Shown: one piece after another, positions 27,185 through 36,200 of the stretch | Layout of the letters: each line of letters opens with the position of its first letter | Numbering within the stretch: the first letter of the stretch is position 1 | NCBI RefSeq assembly: GCF_900128895.1 | Contig: NZ_FSQW01000001.1 | Coordinates: 1-64,000 of the forward strand | Reading direction: 5' to 3' | Length of the DNA: 64,000 nt | Origin: Parasphingorhabdus marina DSM 22363 | Lineage (GTDB): Bacteria; Pseudomonadota; Alphaproteobacteria; Sphingomonadales; Sphingomonadaceae | Notes under the pieces: model-generated | The model's input: the letters and a program-made list of their open reading frames with translations, nothing else | The model's database searches: none | What the model was told of the DNA's origin: nothing | Translations under genes and position numbers: made by a program

Positions 27185-28827
27185 ATTCCGGTTTCGAGAG
27201 TTTTCGCTCCGCGCAGGACTGTCTGGCTGACGCTCGATGCCATTCGGGTCGATTTCGCCCGGATGGTATCGAGGAAATGCCATGTCGATGTCGCTTTCTC
27301 CGGAGTCAGCGCCACACTCATATATCCCCGATGCTCGGTGTCCGCCCATTGCAGCTGGTCATTGGTTTCCACCACCGCTTTGGCCACGGTCGCCGGTTTC
27401 ACTCCCTGTGTATAGGCCTCAAAACCAGGCGAGGTGACACTGTGGCCGCCAAATTCGACGCCTGCCGGACCATCGGCTGTTTCGAGATTGAAGGCCCAGC
27501 CATTATGACTGTCGCCGGACAGGACGATCAGATCCGCATCGGCTTCCTGCGCACCGCGCAACAGCCGGTCCCGCGCCACGGGATAGCCATCCCAGCTGTC
27601 AAAATTGATTGGCAGTCCCACCTTCGATGCAAGCGCTCCAACGGCAACCCTGGCCTGGGCAATGGCGGGGGCGTCTTTTGACACCCAGTCGCGCGATTCC
27701 TGCGGTAGCTTCAGCTCTCCCATCACACATTGCTGGGCCAGAACCTGCCATTTGGTCCCCGCCTTGCGCGATGACTGCATTCCGGAGGCCAGCCATTGCT
27801 GTTGTACTGCACCAAGCATTGTCCGTTCCGGATCCTGCCACTCGCCGTCACGGAAAGCCTTGAGCGCGGCTTCGACATTCGCGCCCTGCCCTTTCAGTGC
27901 GGCTTCCAGTTCGGCGGGCTTGCTGCGACCGCCAATCCGGCTTTCGGTCAGGAACAGCGTCGCCAGATCACCAATTTCATATTTGCTCCAGCGTTCGGAC
28001 GCTGTGCCGGAATCGGAGACCGGCATCCATTCGCGGTAGACCTGTTCCGCCACGCGCTTGCGGACTTCCCAGTCCCCTTCCGTTTCAGCCTGATGGTTCT
28101 GGGCGCCATCGCGATAGGCATCATTGGTGAATTCGTGATCATCCCACATCGCCACCATCGGCAGCACCTGGTGGATTCGCTGCAGATCCGGGTCACTGCG
28201 ATAGGCGGCATAGCGCAGGCGATAATCGGCCAGTTGCACCATCTCATGATCCGGCGCGATCATTCGGCCGGGCAAGGCATCCTTGGCGGAGGGATAGGTG
28301 CCCACACCATATTCATACAGATAATCGCCGGTGTGAATGATCAGGTCGAGGTCATTGCGCTGCGCGGCATGGGCATAGGCATTGAAATGCCCGAATGGCA
28401 GGTTGGAACAGCTGAACACGCCGAGAGCGAATTTTCCGACAGGTCCTTCGGGCAATGTGCGCGTCCGGCCGGTGAGTGATTTCTGTCCGTCGGGCGCGAC
28501 AAAGCGATAGAAATACCATTGATCCGGATCGAGATCGCTCACGACATATTTCGCGATATGATCGCGGCTGGCCGAAGCCGTGACTTCGCCAGCCATCCGG
28601 GCATCGGAAAAATCCGCGCTGCGCGCAATTTCCACGGTCACCCGACTGTCAGCACTGCTGACAAAACGCGTCCACAACAAGACCGAGTTTTGCGACGGCT
28701 CGCCACTGGCCACACCGTGGGTAAATCCGGTCTTTCCGGCCAGTGTCGCCGCAGCCGGAACGCTGCCTGCACCCAGGCCAAACGCGCCCAGGGCCATCAG
28801 CTGACGGCGGTCTATTTCAAAGGTCAT
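27181..28827 (-). CDS. Alkaline phosphatase D family protein (PhoD-like), Tat substrate
   Basis: A 548-residue phosphodiesterase/phosphomonoesterase of the PhoD family. It begins with a twin-arginine signal (DRRQLMALGAFGLGAGS), so it is exported folded. Metal and active-site segments are VLLWTRF, FALGVFSCSNLPFGHFNAY, LIIHTGDYLYEYG, MWDDHEFTNDAYRDGAQNH and LSGDSHNGWAF. PhoD enzymes use iron and calcium. It directly follows the DUF3667 gene with a three-base gap, so the two are probably cotranscribed. Confidence 0.92.
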   Translation of the reverse strand: MTFEIDRRQLMALGAFGLGAGSVPAAATLAGKTGFTHGVASGEPSQNSVLLWTRFVSSADSRVTVEIARSADFSDARMAGEVTASASRDHIAKYVVSDLDPDQWYFYRFVAPDGQKSLTGRTRTLPEGPVGKFALGVFSCSNLPFGHFNAYAHAAQRNDLDLIIHTGDYLYEYGVGTYPSAKDALPGRMIAPDHEMVQLADYRLRYAAYRSDPDLQRIHQVLPMVAMWDDHEFTNDAYRDGAQNHQAETEGDWEVRKRVAEQVYREWMPVSDSGTASERWSKYEIGDLATLFLTESRIGGRSKPAELEAALKGQGANVEAALKAFRDGEWQDPERTMLGAVQQQWLASGMQSSRKAGTKWQVLAQQCVMGELKLPQESRDWVSKDAPAIAQARVAVGALASKVGLPINFDSWDGYPVARDRLLRGAQEADADLIVLSGDSHNGWAFNLETADGPAGVEFGGHSVTSPGFEAYTQGVKPATVAKAVVETNDQLQWADTEHRGYMSVALTPEKATSTWHFLDTIRAKSTRMASSVSQTVLRGAKTLETGI

Positions 28828-28830
28828 AAA

Positions 28831-30006
28831 CTATCCCAACAATCCAAGTGCAAGCAATATGGTGAAGAACAATATCAAGCATGTCACCGTGAAAAACAAA
28901 AGGGCCATCAACCGGATCAGCGCTTCCACCCGCGACATCTGATAGGCATGCCGCAATTGCCGGTACATGTGGAAAGGTGGATAGAAGATGAGCAGCACGC
29001 CCCATATCGCGTCGGTCACGCCAAATGTGGCCAGCAAGGCACAGGTGATGAACAGCAGTGACATGAAGCTGATCGAATAGGTGGTGAAAACCGCGTGATC
29101 ATAGAAATGATAGCCCCGACGCCCGATAGTGGTGAGCCAGACAAAGGGCAGCGAAATCGGGATCAGCAGCCAGGCAAATTTATAACCATTGGCCTTGATC
29201 TTGTAGAGCAGCAGGTCGGGGTTCTCGACAACATTATTGAACGTGTCCTTCAGAAAGGCGTCCATTTCCGGTGAACCGGTACTGACATCGCTGTCCGATG
29301 TCAGGATATTGCCTTCCCTGATATCTCCAATCCGTGATTCAATTTCCCGCACTTCTTCCGGCGTGTAATTGCCGATCCGCGCATCGCCGTCCGCCAGACT
29401 CACGTCGGGAAAGGGAAGATCTTCCCCATTCACGGTTGCCATGACATTGCGCGCTTTTTTGAGATCGAGAATTTCCTTTTCCAGCCCCGGCCGGTCTTCC
29501 TCTGATGCCTCGGCCAATTCGGCATTCTTGATGGCGAGCTGTTCTTCCGCGCGTTCCATCTGTTCAGCGATTTCGGCATCAATTGCCTGGTCCGCAACAG
29601 AAATATCATCGCTGCCAAAAGGATCACTGACGAAGGAAAAGACTGCAAACATCATGAACACGGAAAACAGGAACAGCGCCATCGGCGAAATGAAGCGCGC
29701 GCGCTGGCCATGGATATAGCGCCGAGTCAGCTCGCCGGGCCGCCAGGCGAGAAGCGGCAAGGTGCGCCAGAGCTTCCCCTCGAAATGCAGCACGCCGTGC
29801 AGGATATCGTGCCAGAATGCGCCAATCGAACGGTGTACGTGGAGCGGTTGTCCGCACGCGCTGCAATAATTTCCGGTGACCTGGGATCCACAGTTGAGAC
29901 ACGCGCCGGCACCGCCTTCTGCCAAACTGCCCGTATCATCTTCAACGGCCTTGGCCATCGCCGTGCCCGTGACCGCTGCCCCGACTGCTTCTATCTCCTC
30001 CGACAT
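28831..30006 (-). CDS. DUF3667 zinc-ribbon membrane protein
   Basis: A 391-residue protein with an N-terminal zinc ribbon (CLNCG...YCSACGQ, about 38-55) and the HVHRSIGAFWHDILHGVLHF segment typical of DUF3667. A membrane helix (about 110-130), a charged coiled-coil periplasmic or cytosolic stretch (about 145-255) and several C-terminal helices follow. The family function is unknown. The ATG at 30006 is chosen because the upstream extension (to 30309) is Arg/Trp/Pro-rich shadow sequence over the YCII gene. No strong ribosome-binding site is visible. Confidence 0.85.
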   Translation of the reverse strand: MSEEIEAVGAAVTGTAMAKAVEDDTGSLAEGGAGACLNCGSQVTGNYCSACGQPLHVHRSIGAFWHDILHGVLHFEGKLWRTLPLLAWRPGELTRRYIHGQRARFISPMALFLFSVFMMFAVFSFVSDPFGSDDISVADQAIDAEIAEQMERAEEQLAIKNAELAEASEEDRPGLEKEILDLKKARNVMATVNGEDLPFPDVSLADGDARIGNYTPEEVREIESRIGDIREGNILTSDSDVSTGSPEMDAFLKDTFNNVVENPDLLLYKIKANGYKFAWLLIPISLPFVWLTTIGRRGYHFYDHAVFTTYSISFMSLLFITCALLATFGVTDAIWGVLLIFYPPFHMYRQLRHAYQMSRVEALIRLMALLFFTVTCLILFFTILLALGLLG

Positions 30007-30088
30007 GCGGACAAGTCTTCGCCAAATTCCCGGATAAGGCAAGCGGCTTTTTCCCGGCTCCGGCAGAACCACCGGAACCGGCCGGAGT

Positions 30089-30400
30089 CTACATCTCCAT
30101 GGCTTCGGCAACTTCCACAGTGCCGCCACTCGACAGGGCCGGGCAGCCTTTGGCCATCTCCACCGCCGTATCCATGTCGGGCGCCTGGACCAGCGAATAG
30201 CCGGAAATCGGGTTCGATCCGCCATCATCCGCCACGCCACCGGCCGAAACGGTCTTCGAAGGTCCGGCGGGATTTCCCATGTCGAGGGCATCTTCGCCCA
30301 TTCCGCCAAGCCAGCTCATCCACTGCGCCATGACTTTTTCACCTTCTTCCGGCGTCTCCGGCGCACTGCCGCCATGATAGGCATATATATATTTCGGCAT
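30089..30400 (-). CDS. YCII-related (DGPF) domain protein
   Basis: A 103-residue YCII-fold protein with the N-terminal KYIYAYHGG and the C-terminal GYSLVQAPDMDTAVEMAKGCP typical of the DGPF/YCII family. GAGGAG precedes the ATG. It is the third gene behind an ArsR regulator and an SRPBCC protein, a combination often seen in proteobacteria. The reaction is unknown, and the sequence lacks an obvious catalytic His-Asp pair near the start. Confidence 0.88.
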   Translation of the reverse strand: MPKYIYAYHGGSAPETPEEGEKVMAQWMSWLGGMGEDALDMGNPAGPSKTVSAGGVADDGGSNPISGYSLVQAPDMDTAVEMAKGCPALSSGGTVEVAEAMEM

Positions 30401-30429
30401 TTCCGTCTCCTCTGCTGCTTTTGGGTGAG

Positions 30430-30873
30430 TTAACCGTTCTGCTCTCGGGCATAGGCTTCCAGCTTCTGAAAACTTGAGGTCCAGCCGCTGTCATGATTAT
30501 TTGCACTGTCATCGTCGGGCAAACCGCGGTGCAGCATCACGAAGTCTGTTCCGCCATTGCCATCACCGGCCACCGAAAACGTGACTTCACTTTCCGCGCC
30601 TCGCTGATCGTCTTCGTCATGCCAGGCCCAGGTGAAAGTGACGGACTTTCCAGGTTCCACGGAAAGCACTTCACCGGTGACCTTGTAGCGGGCGCCCCCG
30701 CTGCCATGCATGACTGACCCCCAGGGGCCGGGCCGGGAAAAGTCCAGATCATGTTCGCCCAGTTCAATGCCCTCAGGACCCCACCATTTGCTCAGATGTT
30801 CAGCCTGGGAAATGAACGCAAAAACGCGGTCCGGCGGCGCCGCAAAATGTCGTTTGATCTCGAGGTCAGCCAT
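30430..30873 (-). CDS. SRPBCC / AHSA1-type protein
   Basis: A 147-residue START-like fold protein. The N-terminal IKRHFAAPPDRVFAFISQAEHLSKWWGPEG is the family hallmark; TFTWAWHDEDDQ and GGTDFVMLHRGLPDDD follow. Such proteins bind small hydrophobic ligands and are usually paired with ArsR regulators, as here. Its start overlaps the stop of the ArsR gene by eight bases, so the genes are translationally coupled. Confidence 0.9.
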   Translation of the reverse strand: MADLEIKRHFAAPPDRVFAFISQAEHLSKWWGPEGIELGEHDLDFSRPGPWGSVMHGSGGARYKVTGEVLSVEPGKSVTFTWAWHDEDDQRGAESEVTFSVAGDGNGGTDFVMLHRGLPDDDSANNHDSGWTSSFQKLEAYAREQNG

Positions 30874-31195
30874 CGTTTTTCATCTCCTGTTCCAGAGCGG
30901 ATTCGAGCCGGTCGATGCTGGCTTCCCAGAATTCACGATGGCTCAGCGTCCATTCGGAAATCTGGCGAACGGCCTCGGGCCGCACCGAATAGAGCCGGCG
31001 CTGGCGATCGGTGCGCTGCCGGACAAGGCCCGCTTCACGCAATAGTTTGAGATGTCGGGAAAAAGCTGGCGGGGAAATGGTCGCCGTTGCGCTGATCTCG
31101 CCCGCGCTCAGCTCCCCTTCGCGCAACAGGCGGTCGACAATGGCAAAGCGCGTGGGGTCACCCAGCGCGGAAAAAACTGCAGAGAGCTGATCCAT
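30866..31195 (-). CDS. ArsR family winged-helix regulator
   Basis: A 109-residue helix-turn-helix protein with LGDPTRFAIVDRLLREGELSAGEI and the recognition region ISPPAFSRHLKLLREAGLV. There is no metal-binding cysteine pair, so it is not a metal sensor of the classic type; it matches the subgroup paired with AHSA1 proteins. The ATG at 31195 has GGA five bases upstream; 31201 is an alternative. It heads the three-gene operon, and a strong dyad lies directly upstream, which suggests autoregulation. Confidence 0.9.
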   Translation of the reverse strand: MDQLSAVFSALGDPTRFAIVDRLLREGELSAGEISATATISPPAFSRHLKLLREAGLVRQRTDRQRRLYSVRPEAVRQISEWTLSHREFWEASIDRLESALEQEMKNDG

Positions 31196-31203
31196 GAGCA
31201 TCC

Positions 31204-31247
31204 ATTCAATTAACTGATTCGTTATTTAACGTAATTGTTAATTGAAT
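31204..31247. promoter_or_regulatory. AT-rich dyad operator upstream of the ArsR operon
   Basis: Perfect 11-bp arms ATTCAATTAAC (31204-31214) and GTTAATTGAAT (31237-31247) enclose a 22-bp spacer with a nested CGTTA-TT-TAACG palindrome. It starts nine bases before the ArsR ATG and stands out from the GC-rich background. It is a likely site for the ArsR-type repressor. Confidence 0.65.
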
Positions 31248-31304
31248 AGAGTCAACCGGAATGCTGAATTACCCCGCCAATGCCCGGGCAATTGCGGATT
31301 CGGA

Positions 31305-31631
31305 TTAGTTGGGAGCTTTCGGAAGCGCCTGGATATCGATCTTCTCGAATGTGTGCACGCCGAAACGATAGTCCCGCTGCCAGCGCACGACGCCTTCGAA
31401 TTCGCCCAGATCACCGATGGTCACAATGACCGCCTCGCCGACTTCGGGGGGGAAATGACAAGTGGCCTGGAAGCCCCAGATAGACAGGTTTTCAATGCAA
31501 ATCGTTTCCGACATGCCGTTGTCCCGTTCCATCGGAACCTTGAGGCGAATATTGAACCGGGTGTCCCGGGCATGTGTGCGGGGCATACCGAAACCTGCCT
31601 GTCCCGCCTGTGAATCATTCTGTGCGTCCAT
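31305..31631 (-). CDS. PilZ domain protein
   Basis: A 108-residue single-domain PilZ protein. RDTRFNIRLKV (about 22-32) supplies the arginine-rich c-di-GMP-binding start and NLSIWGFQ (48-55) is the (D/N)xSxxG motif. GVVRWQRDYRFGV is the typical barrel end. It probably binds c-di-GMP in the cytosol. No effector gene is adjacent. Confidence 0.88.
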   Translation of the reverse strand: MDAQNDSQAGQAGFGMPRTHARDTRFNIRLKVPMERDNGMSETICIENLSIWGFQATCHFPPEVGEAVIVTIGDLGEFEGVVRWQRDYRFGVHTFEKIDIQALPKAPN

Positions 31632-31754
31632 GGTATCTGGCCCTACCTGTTGCTGCTCAACACTTATGAAAACCGGCGCATAGCGGGCTTTCCTGACGCT
31701 TCCATAAGTCCTGGACCTTAAAATATGGTTGATTGCTTATGAATCGTTATCAGT

Positions 31755-31773
31755 ATATGATGTTATATCATAT
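31755..31773. promoter_or_regulatory. AT-rich inverted repeat upstream of exbD-like gene
   Basis: ATATGAT at 31755-31761 and ATCATAT at 31767-31773 pair across a five-base spacer, 36 bp before the ExbD-like start. It may be an iron-type operator or part of a promoter. The match to a Fur box is poor, so the regulator is left open. Confidence 0.35.
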
Positions 31774-31809
31774 CTATTTGCGGAGTAATTGATTTAACGG
31801 GAGAATATC

Positions 31810-32265
31810 ATGACAGTACATGCTCAAAAGCCACGCGCTCGTCGATTTCGGACCACTGCCAGGTTCGCTGCTACGGACCGGCCCATGTCGCAGCTCAATA
31901 TTACGCCGCTGATCGATGTCCTGCTGGTCCTGCTTGTCATGCTGATGCTCTCCATTCCGGCCGCCCTGCATAAGGTAGAGGTGAATCTGCCCTCCGGCGG
32001 AACCACAACAGAACCCGCCATCATCCACATGTTGCAGCTCAATTCCGCCGGCGAGACTTTGCTCGACGGAGAACGACTTGATGATTTGGCCTTGCGATCC
32101 GCGCTGGGCAAACTGGCGGAAGACCCGACCGGCATCCAGCTGCATTTCGAAACCGACGGCCAGGCGAGATATGAGCGGTTCGATAAGGTGGTCGCCATGA
32201 TCAAGCGCGCGGGTATCCAGAAAATCGGATTTGTCGGCAATCAGCAATTCGCAAGCTGGGATTGA
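31810..32265 (+). CDS. ExbD/TolR family biopolymer transport protein
   Basis: A 151-residue inner-membrane protein. It has a short basic cytosolic N-terminus, then PMSQLNITPLIDVLLVLLVM with the conserved proton-pathway aspartate inside one membrane helix, and a periplasmic domain. ExbD works with ExbB and TonB, but neither gene is nearby, so this is an orphan copy. GGGAG lies six bases before the ATG. It could assist TonB receptors such as the one at 17915. Confidence 0.9.
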   Translation: MTVHAQKPRARRFRTTARFAATDRPMSQLNITPLIDVLLVLLVMLMLSIPAALHKVEVNLPSGGTTTEPAIIHMLQLNSAGETLLDGERLDDLALRSALGKLAEDPTGIQLHFETDGQARYERFDKVVAMIKRAGIQKIGFVGNQQFASWD

Positions 32266-32338
32266 CCCCGGGGTGCTGCCGGGCTTTTGACTCCGACGGT
32301 CCCAGGTGACAGGATGCCGGGGCTATCCGGAGGCAAAA

Positions 32339-32995
32339 ATGATCACCCCTGCCCTGTTCGATTTTCTGCGGGACCTGAAACAGAATAATGATCGCGAGTG
32401 GTTCAAGGCGCAAAAACCGCGCTACGAGGCAGAAGTCGTGGATCCCGTCACCGAATTTATCGCCGGGTTGGTAGAGCCGGTAGCCCGGATAAGCCCACAT
32501 ATCATTGTCGATCCCCGTCCCAATGGCGGCAGCCGGTTCCGCATCTATCGCGACACACGTTTTTCGAAAGACAAAAGCCCCTACAAGACCCAGGTCGGAT
32601 GCCAGTTCCGCCACGAAGCGGGCAAGGATGCCCACGCACCCGGTTTCTATATCCACCTCGCGCCGGGCGAAGTCTTTTTCGGCGGCGGTGTCTGGGGGCC
32701 AAAGGGCGAGGCTTTGCGCCAGATCCGGCAGCGCATTGTCGACAAGCCGGAGCGCTGGCAGGAGGCGACCGGAGCGCTCGAATTGCGCGGTGATCAGCTG
32801 GTCCGCGCGCCCAAGGGATTTGATCCGGAACATCCGCTGATCGAAGACCTGCGCCGCAAAAGCTTCTTCAGCTTTCGCGATGCCGACGAAAAACTGGCTT
32901 GTTCCGACGGTTTTGAAGCCGCGGTCGAGGAGCAGTTTCAGAAAGTGGCGCCGCTGATGAAATTCATTGCCGACGCCCTCTTGCTGGAATTCTAG
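32339..32995 (+). CDS. DUF2461 / TIGR02453 family protein
   Basis: A 218-residue protein with the family start TPALFDFLRDLKQNNDREWF, then DPRPNGGSRFRIYRDTRFSKDKSPYKT and GFYIHLAPGEVFFGGGVW. Function is not established; it is cytosolic by sequence. The ATG at 32339 follows GGAGG by five or six bases, which rules against the GTG at 32306. It converges on a methyltransferase gene with a four-base overlap. Confidence 0.92.
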   Translation: MITPALFDFLRDLKQNNDREWFKAQKPRYEAEVVDPVTEFIAGLVEPVARISPHIIVDPRPNGGSRFRIYRDTRFSKDKSPYKTQVGCQFRHEAGKDAHAPGFYIHLAPGEVFFGGGVWGPKGEALRQIRQRIVDKPERWQEATGALELRGDQLVRAPKGFDPEHPLIEDLRRKSFFSFRDADEKLACSDGFEAAVEEQFQKVAPLMKFIADALLLEF

Positions 32996-33843
32996 GGCAC
33001 GGGTTTGCGCGCCACCAGCAGATGCGCACTTGTCGGTGCGCGCAGCGATCCGTCCTCCTGCACATATTCGCTCACCAAAGCCGCCAGATCAGCGATGATC
33101 GCTTCCACCAGCGCATCGGCGGCCGTGTCTTCGGGATCAACAACCGGCTGAAGGCTCCCGTCCGGCCCGGGGCGACCCAGAAACATCAGGTCGAACAGCA
33201 CAAATTCCCGCACCGGCGGCAGCGATATAGTCAATGTCTCCTTGTCGAGCGATTGCACCTCGAGCCCTGCCTCCGTAGCGACCGATCGCAGCGCCCCGGC
33301 ATCGCCAAAGGAAAAGGGGCCAATCGGCAGCACATCCGCTCCGACGTGGCGCGCGAGAACCTCTTCAAAGGCCGCAAAAACCGGATTGCCATCACCGGCA
33401 AATGTCCAGACCGCCGCCCCCAGCTGGCCGCCCGGCTTCAACACCCGCCGCGCCTCCGACAGTGCCCGCACCCTGTCGGGAAAAAATTGCAGTCCCTGCT
33501 GACAAAAGGCCCTGTCGAAACTGTCTGGAGCAAAGGGCAGATCAAGTGCGCTCGCCTCCAGAAATTCCGCACGCGGAGCCAAGCCCTGTTCCTGCTGTAG
33601 CGTGATAGCCTTGGCGATCATCGGCGGCGCGACATCGATCGCCCTGATCATGTCCACGTCCGCCCGGTCGGACAGGTTCCGCGATATCACGCCCGTGCCA
33701 CAGGCAATGTCGAGACAGGCACCACAAGCGTCCAGCCTGTCCAGCAGCAAGCTTGCCCAGGGCATGAACAGACCCTCAGCCAGGTAGGTTTCATAGAGGT
33801 CCGGTGGTGTACGGTCTGCAATAAACGCGCTCATCAATGTCAT
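32992..33843 (-). CDS. Class I SAM-dependent methyltransferase
   Basis: A 283-residue methyltransferase. Motif I is CLDIACGTGVISRNL (near residue 42), followed by IRAIDVAPPMIAKA, ALDLPFAPDSFDRAFCQQGLQ and EARRVLKPGGQLGAAVW, the Methyltransf_11/UbiE-like pattern. The C-terminal extension is typical of the group. The ATG at 33843 has GGGAG eight bases upstream. The substrate is unknown. Confidence 0.88.
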   Translation of the reverse strand: MTLMSAFIADRTPPDLYETYLAEGLFMPWASLLLDRLDACGACLDIACGTGVISRNLSDRADVDMIRAIDVAPPMIAKAITLQQEQGLAPRAEFLEASALDLPFAPDSFDRAFCQQGLQFFPDRVRALSEARRVLKPGGQLGAAVWTFAGDGNPVFAAFEEVLARHVGADVLPIGPFSFGDAGALRSVATEAGLEVQSLDKETLTISLPPVREFVLFDLMFLGRPGPDGSLQPVVDPEDTAADALVEAIIADLAALVSEYVQEDGSLRAPTSAHLLVARKPVP

Positions 33844-33987
33844 CTTGTCATCTCCCGGCAACCCGGGATCCTCTTACCACATTTCTGGCCCACTGGATTG
33901 CCCCCGATCCCGTCAACAGCCCGAACAGTTTTGTCAGTCGCCCGAATCCCCCCAAATGGCCATTATCAGGCGATCAGGAGAGAATTT

Positions 33988-36126
33988 ATGGCCGTCGAAT
34001 CCAAACGTACCTTTTGCCGTTTCTGTCACGCCAGTTGCGCGATGATTGTTGAAGTGGAGGATGACAAGATCCTGTCCGTCAAAGGCGACAAGGAAGATCA
34101 TCTGTTCCACGGCTATACCTGCATCAAGGGGCGCCAGATGCCGGACATGCACAATCTCGACACGCGCATGATCACCAGCAAGATTCGCCAGCCGGATGGC
34201 AGCTTCAAGGACATCGCGACAGCTGACGCGCTGAAGCTCGCTGGCGAAACGATGAAGAAAATAGTCGAAGAGCATGGCCCGCACAGCGTCGCGGTCTATT
34301 GCGGCACCAATGCGTTTCAGAACAGCGCCGTACTGGGCACGTCCTATGCCTTTGCGCAGGGTGTCGGAACGCGCAACTGGTATACCAGCGTCACCGTCGA
34401 TCAGCCCGCCAAGGTGTTCACGACCGCCCGCTATGGCACCTGGATGGGCGGCGGCAATGCGTTTACCGAATCCGATGTCGCGATGTTTGTCGGAAACAAC
34501 CCGATCGTGTCGCACTATTCTGGCGGAATGCCCACTTCCTCGCCCTCCCGCGGTCTGCGCGATGCGCTCGACCGGGGACTGAAACTGATCGTCGCCGATC
34601 CCCGGGTCAACGAAATGGGCAAGCTGGCCGACATCCATTTGCCGGTCAAACCGGGTGAGGACCCGGCCTTGCTCGCCGGCATGCTCAACGTGATTTTCGC
34701 CGAGAAACTCTATGACCAGAATTTCGTCGCCGCCCATGTCGACGGTGTCGAGGAACTGGAAGCGGCGGTAAAACCGATGACGCCGGATATTGCCGCCAAG
34801 CGGGCAGGAGTCGACAAGGATCAACTGATCGCCGCTGCGCGCATGTTTGCTGGCGCCAACAAGGGCCGGGTCGTGACCGGAACCGGACCCGAAATGGCCG
34901 GCAATGGCACGCTCACCGAATATCTGGTGGCGTCGCTCAACATTCTCTGCGCGCGGTTCAACCAGGAGGGCGAAAAAGTCTCCGCGCCCATGGTTTTCAA
35001 CCCCCTTATGGGTGGTCCGAAAAAGGCCCAGGTTGCGCCCAAAATGCCGACTTTTGGAGAGGGTTTTGCCAAGTCCCGGATTCGCGGGCTGGGTGTGCTC
35101 GGCAAGGAAATGCCATGCAATGTCCTGGCCGATGAAATTCTCACGCCCGGTGATGGCCAGATCAAGGCCTTTATTTCGATCGGCGGCAATCCGGAGATCG
35201 CCTTCCCGGATCAGCAGAAAGTCCGGCGCGCGCTGGAGGAATGCGAGCTCTATATCCAGGTCGACCCCTGGATGTCTGCGAGTGCCAAGCGGGCGGATAT
35301 CATCCTGGCACCGAGCATGTGTCTGGAGCGTGAGGACATCAACAATGTCTCCGATGCGTTCACCGAAGAAGCCTATGCCCATTATACCGAGGCCATGGTG
35401 CCGCCGCCGGGCGATACGATGGACGAATATGAAATGCTCTGGTGGCTCGCCAGGCATATGGGAGTAGAAATGAACTATCCCGGCGGGGCGGCGTCGATGG
35501 ACGAGTGCCCGGACAAGGCGACGATCCTCGACCTGATCTCGGAAGGCTCTCTGGTCAAACCCAGCGAAGCCAAAGCCGATGCGGCGGCACTGGAACGGAA
35601 AGGCGCCGCGATCACCTATGCCGACCGCCATCCGGTCGTCGGGCCAGCTGACCCCGATGCCAGCGAGAAGTTCGATCTCAATGCGGGAGAAATGCCGCAG
35701 AGCCTGACGGAATATGCCGAGAATGATCCGGTTGAAAACGGTTTTGATTTCCGACTGATCTCGCGGCGTTCGAAGCACCGCTACAACAGCAACGGCCATA
35801 CTTTCCCCAAGCTGGTCGAGAAAATGCCGACCAATCCCGCCTTCTTCAATCCGGCAGATCTTGCCAATGCGGGTATCGAGGACGGTGCGATTATCGAGAT
35901 CACTTCGCCGACCGCGTCGATTTTCGGAATGGCCAAGGCGGACGAGAAAGTCCGCCGTGGAGTAATATCGATGAGCCATGCCTTTGGTGATTCCGATGCC
36001 GGCAAGGAGGATGTCATGACCAAGGGTGGGTCCACAAACCGCCTGATTGTCGACGACAGTCATTATGATCCGATCACCGGCCAGGCGGTGCAAAGCGCGA
36101 TCCCGGTCAAGGTCGCCGCGGCCTGA
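33988..36126 (+). CDS. Molybdopterin-dependent oxidoreductase (DMSO reductase family)
   Basis: A 712-residue single-chain enzyme. The N-terminal CRFCHASC with a further cysteine in YTCIKG gives a Cx2Cx3Cx27C [4Fe-4S] site. The molybdopterin-guanine-dinucleotide domains follow: VAVYCGTNAFQN, FVGNNPIVSHYSGG, IVADPRVNEMGKLAD and a C-terminal MopB-CT domain with LISRRSKHRYNSNGH. There is no Tat signal, so it is cytosolic. AGGAG lies eight bases before the ATG. It leads a plus-strand series with a serine hydrolase and a Rieske oxygenase. The substrate is unknown. Confidence 0.9.
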   Translation: MAVESKRTFCRFCHASCAMIVEVEDDKILSVKGDKEDHLFHGYTCIKGRQMPDMHNLDTRMITSKIRQPDGSFKDIATADALKLAGETMKKIVEEHGPHSVAVYCGTNAFQNSAVLGTSYAFAQGVGTRNWYTSVTVDQPAKVFTTARYGTWMGGGNAFTESDVAMFVGNNPIVSHYSGGMPTSSPSRGLRDALDRGLKLIVADPRVNEMGKLADIHLPVKPGEDPALLAGMLNVIFAEKLYDQNFVAAHVDGVEELEAAVKPMTPDIAAKRAGVDKDQLIAAARMFAGANKGRVVTGTGPEMAGNGTLTEYLVASLNILCARFNQEGEKVSAPMVFNPLMGGPKKAQVAPKMPTFGEGFAKSRIRGLGVLGKEMPCNVLADEILTPGDGQIKAFISIGGNPEIAFPDQQKVRRALEECELYIQVDPWMSASAKRADIILAPSMCLEREDINNVSDAFTEEAYAHYTEAMVPPPGDTMDEYEMLWWLARHMGVEMNYPGGAASMDECPDKATILDLISEGSLVKPSEAKADAAALERKGAAITYADRHPVVGPADPDASEKFDLNAGEMPQSLTEYAENDPVENGFDFRLISRRSKHRYNSNGHTFPKLVEKMPTNPAFFNPADLANAGIEDGAIIEITSPTASIFGMAKADEKVRRGVISMSHAFGDSDAGKEDVMTKGGSTNRLIVDDSHYDPITGQAVQSAIPVKVAAA

Positions 36127-36200
36127 TCCCAGCTTTTGGCGATTGCATCCGCGATGCGGCATGCTAGCGTTGCCCTCGCAATATTTCCGAAGGGTAACTC

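Noticed and set aside
31755-31773. Fur box upstream of the ExbD-like gene
   Set aside because: The dyad does not match the GATAATGATAATCATTATC pattern well enough; kept only as an unnamed inverted repeat.
33934-36162. Minus-strand open frame of 742 codons opposite the molybdo-enzyme
   Set aside because: Shadow of a well-supported oxidoreductase gene.
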